A DNA stretch of 13,735 bases from Bacteroidales bacterium (GCA_007132395.1 SLOR01000261.1:1-13735), one strand, 5' to 3'; numbered from the stretch's first letter, positions 7,079-13,735 are shown. The notes: a model not told the origin generated them from the letters alone. Numbers and translations: made by a program.

Positions 7079-8542
7079 GTGAAACTGTCTGGCGTGACTG
7101 AAAAATTCAAGATAAACCTGCTGTATGGAGCAAGCTTTGCCTTCATTGCCTTAAATGTTCTGTTTATTGCCAATGAAATCTACTGGTTCATGGCGCTGCC
7201 CATGGCCCTTGTAATCGTGTATTTCTTTTTCTTTTCCCTGGATAAAGTTGTGCTGGCCATTGTATTCCTTACGCCCTTTACCTTTAAGTTCCGACATGAG
7301 GGGATGGGGTTCACGGTGGATGTGCCCACTGAGCCACTTATCGTAGCAATTATGGGATTGTTCTTCCTGAGGCTCATTTATGAAGGCAATTACGATCGAA
7401 AATTACTACGGCACCCCATTACCATTTTGCTTATTATTAACCTGGCATGGATGTTTGTAACTTCCGTAACCAGCGAAATACCTTTGGTTTCTTTTAAGTT
7501 TTTTATCAGCAGGTTATGGTTTGTGGTAACCTTCTACTTTGTGCTGATACAGCTATTTAAACAACCCGAGAAAATCCGTTTATTCTTGTGGTTGTTTGGC
7601 TCGGCCCTGGTACTGATAATCCTGTATATAACCTTTAAACACAGTGCTTTCGGGTTTGACAGGCAGGTGGGAACCTGGATAGTACGACCGTTTTTCAATG
7701 ATCATACCAACTATAGCGCTGTTATTGCTTTGGTGGCACCGGTCTTCATCTTTATGGCCTTTAACAGTAAGTACAGTATTTTCAGGCAAAGGGTGGCATT
7801 AATCTTTTTTGCCGTTTTTATTATGGGCATCATATTCAGCTACAGCCGGGCATCATGGGTAAGTATTGCAGTGGCTTTTGGCACCTTCTGGATATTGGCA
7901 CTTAAAATTGATTACAAACTTATTTTCGCAGTGCTGATACTTATTGCAGGGACAGCTTTCCTGTTTCAGGAGGATATAATTATGCAACTGGAAAGAAACC
8001 GGCAGGACTCTTCCGGCGACTTCCGCGAGCATGCCCAATCCATTACCAATATTTCTTCGGATGCCAGTAACCTGGAGCGCATTAACAGGTGGAGGGCGGC
8101 AGTAAGGATGTTTGAAGAAAGACCCGTGTTGGGTTGGGGGCCGGGTACCTATCAAATGGTATATGCTCCCTTTCAACTTTCGCAGGACCATACCATCATT
8201 ACCACCAACTTTGGCGATTTGGGTAATGCACACAGCGAGTACCTGGGCCCGCTGGCCGAATCGGGCCTGCCGGGTATGCTTAGCTTTATGGCAATGGCAT
8301 TGTGGGTTATTATTACCGGGGTTCGCAATTTCAAAAGAGCCCATACCCGCGAGTTACGCTGGATTTCACTGGGGCTTACCCTGGGGTTTGTCACCTATTT
8401 TACCCACGGATTTTTGAATAATTTTCTGGATACCGATAAAGCATCCGTTCCCTTCTGGGGTTTCATGGCCATACTGGTAGCCATAGAGGTGTATCACAGC
8501 GGAGAAAGGAATCAGCAATCTGTTCTTCCAAAAATAACTTAA
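7079..8542 (+). CDS. O-antigen ligase / Wzy-family membrane polymerase
   Basis: A 487-residue membrane protein with about 10-12 hydrophobic segments and a large periplasmic loop near residues 300-400, the layout of the O-antigen ligase/Wzy_C family (PF04932). Family motifs are YSRAS (255-259), the RWRAAVRMFEERPVLGWGPG stretch (about 336-355) and NAHSEYLGPLAESGLPG (383-399), in which H385 corresponds to the conserved loop histidine. The family either ligates undecaprenyl-linked polysaccharide to lipid A-core (WaaL) or polymerises repeat units (Wzy); sequence alone cannot separate these, and PglL-like O-glycosyl ligases share the fold. The start is GTG at 7079. A stop codon at 7070-7072 in the same frame rules out anything further upstream, and the next ATG (near residue 33) would remove the first membrane segment. 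It lies 11 bases behind the Wzz-like gene, supporting a joint role in chain length and assembly. Confidence 0.88.
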   Translation: MKLSGVTEKFKINLLYGASFAFIALNVLFIANEIYWFMALPMALVIVYFFFFSLDKVVLAIVFLTPFTFKFRHEGMGFTVDVPTEPLIVAIMGLFFLRLIYEGNYDRKLLRHPITILLIINLAWMFVTSVTSEIPLVSFKFFISRLWFVVTFYFVLIQLFKQPEKIRLFLWLFGSALVLIILYITFKHSAFGFDRQVGTWIVRPFFNDHTNYSAVIALVAPVFIFMAFNSKYSIFRQRVALIFFAVFIMGIIFSYSRASWVSIAVAFGTFWILALKIDYKLIFAVLILIAGTAFLFQEDIIMQLERNRQDSSGDFREHAQSITNISSDASNLERINRWRAAVRMFEERPVLGWGPGTYQMVYAPFQLSQDHTIITTNFGDLGNAHSEYLGPLAESGLPGMLSFMAMALWVIITGVRNFKRAHTRELRWISLGLTLGFVTYFTHGFLNNFLDTDKASVPFWGFMAILVAIEVYHSGERNQQSVLPKIT

Positions 8543-8608
8543 CAGGACTACCCTTGTTATATCCTCAATTTGCCATTACAGGTGCTTTTTTTAGTAGGGG
8601 AAAAGTTG

Positions 8609-8616
8609 TAGGTTTG
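8609..8616 (+). promoter_or_regulatory. -7 promoter element of the nitroreductase gene
   Basis: TAGGTTTG is a perfect TAnnTTTG match about 29 bases before the ATG at 8645, with a T-rich stretch (8586-8592) roughly at the -33 position. The rest of the 8543-8644 gap shows no terminator for the ligase gene. Confidence 0.6.
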
Positions 8617-8644
8617 CATTGTTAAAAATCAAAAAAGACAACCT

Positions 8645-9400
8645 ATGCAAACCCTTGAAAATCTGTTAAGTCACAAAACCATAAGAAATTATAAATCCGA
8701 CCCCATTGATGATGCCGTGCTGGATAAAATACTGGAAGCGGGCTTTCGTGCCTCCACTACCGGCAATATGCAGGTTTACAGCATTATCGTAAGCAAGGAC
8801 GAGGAAAAGCGCAAAGAACTGTGTAAGCTGCATTTCGGGCAGAAAATGGTAGAGCAGGCCCCTGTATTGCTTACTTTTTGTGCCGATTTTAACCGATTTA
8901 ATAAATGGTGTGAGCAAAGGGATGCCCAACCCGGGTATGACAACTTCCTGTCTTTTTTTACTGCAGCCATAGATGCATTGCTGGCATCACAAAATGTTGC
9001 CGTGGCAGCAGAAGACTACGGCCTGGGAATCTGTTACCTGGGTACCACCACTTACCAGGCCGATAAGCTTATAGAATTCTTTGATTTGCCCAAAGGTGTA
9101 GTACCGGTTACCACACTGGTAGTAGGCTATCCTGCAGAAAACCCAGGATTGACCGACAGATTGCCTGCAAAAGGTATTGTACACTACGAAAAGTATAAGG
9201 ATTACTCCAGCCGGGATATTGATGAGATTTATGAAGAAAAGGAAAGTTTGCCACTTACTGCCAAACTATTGGAAGAAAATCAGCTGGAAACCCTTGCCCA
9301 GATTTTTACACAAAAACGCTATACCCAAAAGGATAATGTGCACTTCAGCAATGTATTGTTGAAAGTATTACAGGACCAGGGTTTTATGAATAATAAGTAA
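8645..9400 (+). CDS. NfsA/FRP-type FMN-dependent nitroreductase family oxidoreductase
   Basis: A soluble 251-residue protein, the normal length of the NfsA/Frp group of nitroreductases, which use FMN and NAD(P)H to reduce nitro compounds, quinones or flavins. The N-terminal FMN-phosphate-binding motif is HKTIRNYKSDPI (10-21), with R14 the expected phosphate contact. ASTTGNMQVYSIIV (36-49) is the conserved (S/T)xxNxQ block. AIDALLASQNVAVAAEDYGLGICYLG (108-133) contains the GLGxCYLG glycine-rich FMN motif. VVGYPAE (159-165), then RLPAKGIVHYEKY (172-184), is the closing NfsA-type signature. The last 60 residues are helical and charged. The physiological substrate is unknown. It has its own promoter-like element and ends just before a strong hairpin terminator, so it is probably monocistronic. 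It has no evident link to the preceding polysaccharide genes. Confidence 0.92.
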   Translation: MQTLENLLSHKTIRNYKSDPIDDAVLDKILEAGFRASTTGNMQVYSIIVSKDEEKRKELCKLHFGQKMVEQAPVLLTFCADFNRFNKWCEQRDAQPGYDNFLSFFTAAIDALLASQNVAVAAEDYGLGICYLGTTTYQADKLIEFFDLPKGVVPVTTLVVGYPAENPGLTDRLPAKGIVHYEKYKDYSSRDIDEIYEEKESLPLTAKLLEENQLETLAQIFTQKRYTQKDNVHFSNVLLKVLQDQGFMNNK

Positions 9401-9428
9401 AATACTGGCAGTAAATAATTAAGAAAAC

Positions 9429-9474
9429 ACCCGACTTTCTTTCATCTTAAAAAGGAAGTCGGGTATTTTATTTT
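9429..9474. terminator. Hairpin terminator between convergent genes
   Basis: ACCCGACTT (9429-9437) pairs perfectly with AAGTCGGGT (9456-9464). The stem extends by a G-T pair, a C-G pair and three T-A pairs to about 14 bp around an eight-base loop. On the plus strand it is followed by ATTTTATTTT (9465-9474), a good U tract. On the minus strand a weaker GTTTTCTT follows, so it may also terminate the convergent gene at 9490-10059. Confidence 0.85.
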
Positions 9475-9489
9475 CATAGTTAAGCGAGG

Positions 9490-10059
9490 CTATTCTGTTT
9501 GACCTTTTTCGCCCACGAAATATTGTTCTTTGTGCTTGAAAAACACGTTGAATGTAGTAAGCGAGCCATAGCAGCGGGTAATGTATTGCTGCAGGTTAAC
9601 CTTTTCTTCATCACTTAACACACTGTTTGAGTTAATGCGCTGCTCAAGCACCCTGAGGCGGTCGCGTAATAGCACTATCTTGTGGAAAAAGTTTTCAACC
9701 GGAATTTCCTTGGGTTTAAGACTGGCATCGCCGGGTTTTAATATCATGGTGCCTTTTTTCCATTTGTCGCCCAGCTCCACGATTTCAGGAAAGTCGGCAT
9801 ACCTGCGCAAAACGCCCGAAAACACTTTTTCCAGGTCCTGAATACTTATGCCCCCTTTTGCGGCACCACCGCCCGATTCACCTTCGGCCAGATTGGAGGG
9901 TGCCAGCAGTTTTAAGCCCGTGAAAGCAGCAGAAATATCCTTTTCTCCTTTATTGAGGAAGAACACGGTAAAACTGGTGAGTGTTACGTTGGTAATAATG
10001 CCCGGCCCGAACTGGGGGTGCTCAACTTTGGCACCTATTTTAAAATCATTGGAATCCAT
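9490..10059 (-). CDS. Uncharacterised protein with N-terminal HPxFGxG barrel-like module
   Basis: I do not recognise a named family. The 189-residue protein is predicted soluble and cytoplasmic. Residues 8-52 (IGAKVEHPQFGPGIITNV, then a VFF strand, GEKDI and LKLL) look like a small SH3/Tudor-type beta-barrel, similar in pattern to the C-terminal module of UvrD/PcrA helicases with its V-x-H-x-x-F-G-x-G-x-V motif. A flexible, glycine- and serine-rich linker follows (about 58-71, including ESGGGAAKGG). Next is a mostly helical region (about 72-105), then a KPGDASLKPKEIP stretch (108-120). The C-terminus has a helical pair (about 121-175) rich in charged residues, including FFHKIVLLRDRLRVLEQRI. 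This suggests nucleic-acid or protein binding, but that is inference. The gene is convergent with the nitroreductase gene and divergent from the VanX-like gene; neither neighbour hints at function. The ATG at 10059 puts the barrel near the N-terminus. Confidence 0.8.
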   Translation of the reverse strand: MDSNDFKIGAKVEHPQFGPGIITNVTLTSFTVFFLNKGEKDISAAFTGLKLLAPSNLAEGESGGGAAKGGISIQDLEKVFSGVLRRYADFPEIVELGDKWKKGTMILKPGDASLKPKEIPVENFFHKIVLLRDRLRVLEQRINSNSVLSDEEKVNLQQYITRCYGSLTTFNVFFKHKEQYFVGEKGQTE

Positions 10060-10191
10060 ATTTTTACTTGTTTTGTTTATTTTTATACTTTCTATCTGTT
10101 GTAAAAAACCTCTGCTGTGCGTAACTTATTTATTTCAACCGAAAGTTATAAAAAAACTTCTAATTATACCCGAAATAGCTACCTGGCAACC

Positions 10192-10980
10192 ATGATAAAT
10201 ATCTTTTCTTTTTTTCCGTTGAATATAAAACCCCTTGTTGTCAGTTCTGTTTTGGTTTTGCTTACCCTATCCTGCCATGAAAACAGACCAGGCAGTAAAG
10301 ACATTGTTAAGGATGAATTTCCCCAAAGAAAAAACCTGAAAAGTGAAATAGCAGGCTTCCGCGAAGCCATTCAACCCATTGAGCTAAATATGATTAAGCA
10401 CGGGCTGGTGGATATTCTAACGCTGGACTCTACTATCGTGGTAGAATTAAAATACAGTACTAACGATAATTTTTTGGGAAGAGATGTTTATCAGGGAATG
10501 CAAAGGGCCTACCTGCAACCCGATGTGGCGCAGATGCTTGTGAAAGCCCAGCAACTGCTCAAAGAAATCAACCCCGACTACACACTGGTAGTTTATGATG
10601 CCGCCCGACCGCGTAGCATACAACAGAAGATGTGGGATGCCGTAGAAGCTCCTTTTGATGAAAAAATCCGGTTTCTGTCTAATCCGCGCAACGGTTCCAT
10701 ACATAATTTTGGTGCGGCGGTGGATGTGAGTATTCTGGATGAAGGAGGCAAAGCGCTTGACATGGGCACAGGCTTCGACCATATGGGAGAACTGGCTTAT
10801 CCTTCAAGGGAACAGGAAATGCTGGAGCAGGGGAGGCTTACCGAGCTGCAAATTGCCAACCGGAGGTTGCTGCGAAGGGTAATGTATGGTGCCGGATTTT
10901 GGGGCATACAATCCGAGTGGTGGCATTTTAACGCCTGCACCCGCGAGGAAGCACGAAAGCGTTACACGATAATTGAATAG
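10192..10980 (+). CDS. VanX-type D-Ala-D-Ala dipeptidase, probable lipoprotein (peptidase M15D)
   Basis: A 262-residue zinc dipeptidase of the VanX/DdpX family, which cleaves D-alanyl-D-alanine. The two defining motifs are intact. SIHNFGAAVD (169-178) is SxHxxGxAxD, giving zinc ligands H171 and D178. SEWWHF (241-246) is ExWxH-like, giving catalytic E242 and zinc ligand H245. DAARP (136-140) supplies the expected arginine R139. The N-terminus has a hydrophobic segment (about 11-26) ending in LTLSC with C28, a probable but non-canonical lipobox (T at -3), so the enzyme is likely anchored in the envelope; VanX itself is cytoplasmic. The ATG at 10192 is preferred because it places the signal peptide at the N-terminus; an in-frame GTG at 10117 would add 25 residues with no signal-like character. 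Bacteroidota carry such enzymes outside vancomycin-resistance clusters, and no vanH/vanA ligase is here, so a role in peptidoglycan dipeptide recycling or release is more likely than resistance. Confidence 0.9.
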   Translation: MINIFSFFPLNIKPLVVSSVLVLLTLSCHENRPGSKDIVKDEFPQRKNLKSEIAGFREAIQPIELNMIKHGLVDILTLDSTIVVELKYSTNDNFLGRDVYQGMQRAYLQPDVAQMLVKAQQLLKEINPDYTLVVYDAARPRSIQQKMWDAVEAPFDEKIRFLSNPRNGSIHNFGAAVDVSILDEGGKALDMGTGFDHMGELAYPSREQEMLEQGRLTELQIANRRLLRRVMYGAGFWGIQSEWWHFNACTREEARKRYTIIE

Positions 10981-10998
10981 AAGAAGGGTGTCTTTGGG

Positions 10999-12294
10999 TC
11001 AGGGGAAAATAATACCCTGGTACTGGGTAACACTCACCTTGGGGATACCGGCCCCATAGTGCTCATTGATAACATCAATAAAATAATTGGCCACCACAGC
11101 GTTTCCTCTCGGGCTTAAATGCACTCCGTCAAGAGAAAACAGTCCACCGGTAACATACTGTGTGTTGAAATGTATGCCATCGAATATCATTCCCGATTTG
11201 GCTTCTGTAAGTAAATGGTTTACATCGGCCAAAGCAATGTTGTTTTCTGCGGCAGCATTCCCAATAATACTGTTGTAGGCTTTAATGGCTTCCCTGATTT
11301 CCTTTACCTGCAACTCCGACAGGTAGTACTGCATGGGGATGGGCTTTGTGGAGCCCCAGCCTGCACACTTCAGGCTATCCTGCGGAAGGGTAACCAGCAT
11401 AAGCTCGTAACTTGCCAATTGACGTATTCCTTGAGGAGCAGACGGATCCGACACCACGAAACCATTTACGCCCATCTGAAAGTTGATATGGTGCAAGCCC
11501 TGACTGCTGTAATGGTCGTTTAATGAGGTAATCTCATCCGGATTCATCAGCACAAGTCCACGTGCCGGAATCGTATTAAAAAAAGGGATGCTGGTGATAT
11601 CAGGAATATTCGCCAGGATGCCCTTCGAAGTTTCTGACAAAAGCTGATTCACTATTAGATTGTAATAGATTTCAAATTGTTCGGGTGGGGTAATGCTGCC
11701 ACTCATTCCTCCGGAGGATGCATACCCCAGTACATCATTGTTGCCAATCCACAGGGAAAAGAATGTGGGGTTCAGGGCTGTGGCATCATCAATGATACGT
11801 GCCGTTGATGAGGATGCAAAACGGCTGTAATAGGGGTTTAGCATGCTGTAGCCCGGCAACAGCAAATGCGACACCTGCGCCCCGGGAACACCCATGTTAT
11901 GAAAAGGTCCTTCTTCAGCATAAATATTGGAAAAGTTTCCTGCTTCAGGACTTTCTCCGAAAAATACACCTCCCAAACCTGTATTGCCAATGCAATCGGT
12001 GGCCATTCCCAGCTTTATCCTTCCTCCAAACCCGTATTCATCGCGCATCAGTGGTTGTTTAAACTCTCCACCTCCGGCATGCAGCATTTGTTTGGCAATG
12101 ATGTTGGCGTAGGACACCATTTGTCCGGATTTAAACAGTTCTGCATCAGCATAACCTGCGGTGATGGAATTGCCCAGCGCAACATATACCGAAAAGTCGG
12201 CATCGCCCGAAGTGGGCTTATAACCCTCTATTTCAGGATCGCATCCTGCCATAATCCACAATGCGGAAACAATCAGGAATAGCCTGGTTTTCAT
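10999..12294 (-). CDS. SGNH/GDSL-family hydrolase lipoprotein
   Basis: A 431-residue lipoprotein with signal peptide MKTRLFLIVSALWIMAGC; the MAGC lipobox gives C18. All SGNH blocks can be seen: block I ALGNSITAG (39-47), with nucleophile S43 and N in place of D in the usual GDS; block II MGVPGAQ (134-140); block III WIGNND (182-187), with oxyanion-hole N186; and block V DGVHLSPRGN (389-398), with catalytic D389 and H392. The family hydrolyses ester bonds in lipids, acylated sugars or polysaccharides. At 431 residues it is about twice the simplest family members, with extra sequence between blocks I and II and before block V. The ATG at 12294 is chosen because it puts the signal peptide first; an in-frame GTG at 12330 would add 12 charged residues before it. 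It follows the FadL-like gene by 48 bases on the same strand, suggesting one transcript. Its stop lies 18 bases from the convergent VanX-like gene, with no clear terminator in the gap. The substrate is unknown. Confidence 0.9.
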   Translation of the reverse strand: MKTRLFLIVSALWIMAGCDPEIEGYKPTSGDADFSVYVALGNSITAGYADAELFKSGQMVSYANIIAKQMLHAGGGEFKQPLMRDEYGFGGRIKLGMATDCIGNTGLGGVFFGESPEAGNFSNIYAEEGPFHNMGVPGAQVSHLLLPGYSMLNPYYSRFASSSTARIIDDATALNPTFFSLWIGNNDVLGYASSGGMSGSITPPEQFEIYYNLIVNQLLSETSKGILANIPDITSIPFFNTIPARGLVLMNPDEITSLNDHYSSQGLHHINFQMGVNGFVVSDPSAPQGIRQLASYELMLVTLPQDSLKCAGWGSTKPIPMQYYLSELQVKEIREAIKAYNSIIGNAAAENNIALADVNHLLTEAKSGMIFDGIHFNTQYVTGGLFSLDGVHLSPRGNAVVANYFIDVINEHYGAGIPKVSVTQYQGIIFP

Positions 12295-12342
12295 TCTGTT
12301 AAATTTATTTTTATCCCTTAGGTAACGCACAATAATATTTTT

Positions 12343-13572
12343 TTAAAACTGATAACTAATGCCAATGCCTGGTATGTATACTCTTGACTTGTAAGTGCCA
12401 CCAAAATTTTCCGGTTCATAGCGCACATCTTTTTCCATACCCATAATATATACAAAGCTTAAATCGATGCTAAAATCAGTAAAAGGCATGAAGGACAGCC
12501 CGGTTGTAAGAGCCAGATTATTGAGGCTGGGGGTTTCGGGCGAAAAATAGTTTTCATTTACCGGACTGGGGTCATAATATGTTCCAGCTCTTACCAGGAA
12601 GTTTTCAGCAACCTTGTATTCCGCACCCAATCTAACAATTAGCTTGTCGCTATAAGCTCTTGGATTTTCACTGTCGGGCAGTGCCGGTGTATTTTGGGCA
12701 AAGTCAAAATCAAGACTTTCATACTGACTCCAGAATACATAGTTGAGCGACATGCCCAGCAACAGATTCTCTGAGCCATGGTAGGATAGGCCAAGGTCAA
12801 GATTGGAGGGTAGGGGCAGTGAAGTGGAAACCCTGTTTTCGGCAGGGAAGTTGCTTTCCAACGACATGGGCACACTGAAATCGGCCCTTGCATCAGTTAA
12901 TTCCATTTGGATTCTGGAGCGATAACTCAACCCGATATTAAGCCCGTCGATGGGTACGAACAATATTCCTGCATTAAAGCCATAGTTAGTAGTGCTGCCA
13001 TTTATGTTAAGCTCACCTTCACTGCTGTCGTCCTGCACAGGAAGTTTACGCGTAAGGTCCACTGAGCCATTGGCAATAACGAAACCCGCACCCACCGATA
13101 GAGCAGGGGTGATACGGTAAGAAAGGGTAGGTTGTATAGTAATGGCCCGCATAGTAATTTCCTGAATAAGAAAGCGGCCCACCCAGCCCTCTTCCCATGC
13201 CAGGCTATTTCCGTAAGGCGTGTTAACGGCAAGTCCTGCACTAAGGTTTTCCAATACCCTAGCAGAGGCGTAAAGGTAAAACGGTGTTCCGAGCGGGTTA
13301 TCGGTAGTGGCCTGATAAATGGAAGGTTTTGCCATGTGATAATGGGTAATGCCTCTTATGGCGCTTGCACCACCCAGAAAACTATACTGAAAGGGAATCG
13401 CAGCCAATGCGCCCGGGTTGTAAAAAGCTGCACTGGCATCATTGTTCAGTGAAGTGCCAATGAGGCCCATCCCCGCGTTTCTTTGTCCGTGAAGCCCAAC
13501 CTGGTAACCACCGGCCCATGCAAAGTTAGAAGCCAACAGCACAAGCATCAGAATCAGGTACCCTTTTTTCAT
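12343..13572 (-). CDS. FadL/OMPP1/TodX-family outer-membrane transporter
   Basis: A 409-residue outer-membrane beta-barrel of the FadL/TodX family, which admits long-chain fatty acids or other hydrophobic compounds. The signal peptide is MKKGYLILMLVLLASNFAWA, cut before GGYQ. The mature N-terminus GGYQVGLHGQRNAGMG (21-36), then SLNNDASAAFYNPGALA (41-57), is the family signature: the plug segment with its NPA-like NPG motif. The rest alternates short aromatic-rich strands, and the chain ends in ISYQF with the terminal phenylalanine expected for BAM-dependent insertion. The length of about 410 residues is normal. It is the first gene of a probable two-gene unit with the SGNH lipoprotein, which could supply hydrolysis products for uptake. 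A perfect -7 promoter element lies upstream. The exact substrate cannot be read from sequence. Confidence 0.92.
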   Translation of the reverse strand: MKKGYLILMLVLLASNFAWAGGYQVGLHGQRNAGMGLIGTSLNNDASAAFYNPGALAAIPFQYSFLGGASAIRGITHYHMAKPSIYQATTDNPLGTPFYLYASARVLENLSAGLAVNTPYGNSLAWEEGWVGRFLIQEITMRAITIQPTLSYRITPALSVGAGFVIANGSVDLTRKLPVQDDSSEGELNINGSTTNYGFNAGILFVPIDGLNIGLSYRSRIQMELTDARADFSVPMSLESNFPAENRVSTSLPLPSNLDLGLSYHGSENLLLGMSLNYVFWSQYESLDFDFAQNTPALPDSENPRAYSDKLIVRLGAEYKVAENFLVRAGTYYDPSPVNENYFSPETPSLNNLALTTGLSFMPFTDFSIDLSFVYIMGMEKDVRYEPENFGGTYKSRVYIPGIGISYQF

Positions 13573-13613
13573 ATTATAACCATTGAAATTTACTTAATCT
13601 AAAATTCTTTCCG

Positions 13614-13621
13614 CAAAGTTA
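13614..13621 (-). promoter_or_regulatory. -7 promoter element of the fadL-like / SGNH operon
   Basis: On the minus strand this reads TAACTTTG, a perfect match to TAnnTTTG, followed by CGG and an AT-rich leader of about 40 bases before the ATG at 13572. No clear -33 TTTG is seen at the usual spacing. Confidence 0.6.
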
Positions 13622-13713
13622 ACATTTTTCAATGCTATTAATTATGCATAAATATTACTGCGTGGGAAACAATTTGGAAACATGCCAGGAAGGTGTTTTG
13701 TTTCAATCCAAAG

Positions 13714-13731
13714 AAAAAAAAAAAAAAAAAA
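13714..13731. repeat. Poly-A homopolymer run (18 bases) near the window edge
   Basis: Eighteen uninterrupted A residues, with AAAG just before. On the minus strand it is an 18-base T run that could be the U tract of a terminator for a gene beyond the edge, but I see no hairpin within the window. It could also mark an assembly break. Confidence 0.9.
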
Positions 13732-13735
13732 GAAC

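Noticed and set aside
848..9184. Other open frames of 60-160 codons antisense to or out of frame with the flippase, Wzz-like, ligase and nitroreductase genes.
   Set aside because: All lie within well-supported genes and show no domain, signal or independent start context.
10117..10191. In-frame GTG start adding 25 residues to the VanX-like protein.
   Set aside because: It would bury the signal peptide behind a polar extension; the ATG at 10192 gives a normal lipoprotein-type N-terminus.
10192..10980. A vancomycin-resistance determinant, because of the VanX family match.
   Set aside because: There is no D-Ala-D-Lac ligase, VanH dehydrogenase or two-component system nearby, and the protein appears to be envelope-targeted.
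10981..10998. A terminator between the convergent VanX-like and SGNH genes.
   Set aside because: The gap is 18 bases with no stem and T run; a short TACCC/GGGTA match just inside the SGNH gene is too weak.
12295..12330. In-frame GTG start adding 12 residues to the SGNH hydrolase.
   Set aside because: The added charged stretch would precede a perfect lipoprotein signal peptide that begins at the ATG at 12294.
13700..13709. GTTTCAATCC resembles the start of some CRISPR repeats.
   Set aside because: It occurs once, next to a homopolymer at the window edge, with no second copy or spacers.
1..13735. Phage, transposon, toxin-antitoxin, defence or tRNA-associated integration features.
   Set aside because: I looked on both strands and found no transposase, integrase, restriction, toxin or tRNA-like sequence; gene content is envelope and housekeeping throughout.

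Overview
This looks like ordinary chromosomal DNA from a member of the Bacteroidota, probably an environmental, Bacteroidales- or Marinilabiliales-like lineage; the order is a guess. The phylum call rests on several points. There are five perfect matches to the Bacteroidota -7 promoter element TAnnTTTG in the right places. Shine-Dalgarno sequences are weak or absent. The window also holds a DUF2027-Smr protein, a very long secreted TPR protein, and a FadL homologue paired with a SGNH/GDSL lipoprotein.

Layout. 1-2525 (minus) is the N-terminal 841 codons of a secreted TPR-repeat protein whose end lies outside the window. 2701-3082 (minus) is the RNase P RNA gene rnpB, directly behind a DUF2027-Smr protein gene (3092-4183, minus). 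A 263-bp divergent intergenic region separates this from a three-gene plus-strand polysaccharide block: a Wzx-type flippase (4447-5940), a Wzz-type chain-length regulator (6057-7067) and an O-antigen ligase/Wzy-family polymerase (7079-8542). A nitroreductase gene follows (8645-9400, plus) and ends at a strong hairpin terminator. A small protein of unknown function (9490-10059, minus) is divergent from a VanX-type D-Ala-D-Ala dipeptidase lipoprotein gene (10192-10980, plus). The window closes with a minus-strand pair: a FadL/OMPP1 outer-membrane transporter (12343-13572) transcribed into a SGNH/GDSL hydrolase lipoprotein (10999-12294). An 18-base A run lies five bases from the right edge, where the sequence may break off for assembly reasons.

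How the genes work together. Wzx, Wzz and the ligase/polymerase are the membrane steps of O-antigen or exopolysaccharide export (flipping, length control, polymerisation or ligation), but no glycosyltransferase or initiating sugar-phosphate transferase is present. The FadL-SGNH pair suggests surface or periplasmic ester hydrolysis coupled to uptake of the hydrophobic product. The VanX-like lipoprotein would act on D-Ala-D-Ala dipeptide in the envelope. The theme is cell-envelope housekeeping.

I found no mobile element, CRISPR array, toxin-antitoxin pair, phage gene or defence system, and no clearly undescribed system. The least explained item is the 189-residue protein at 9490-10059.
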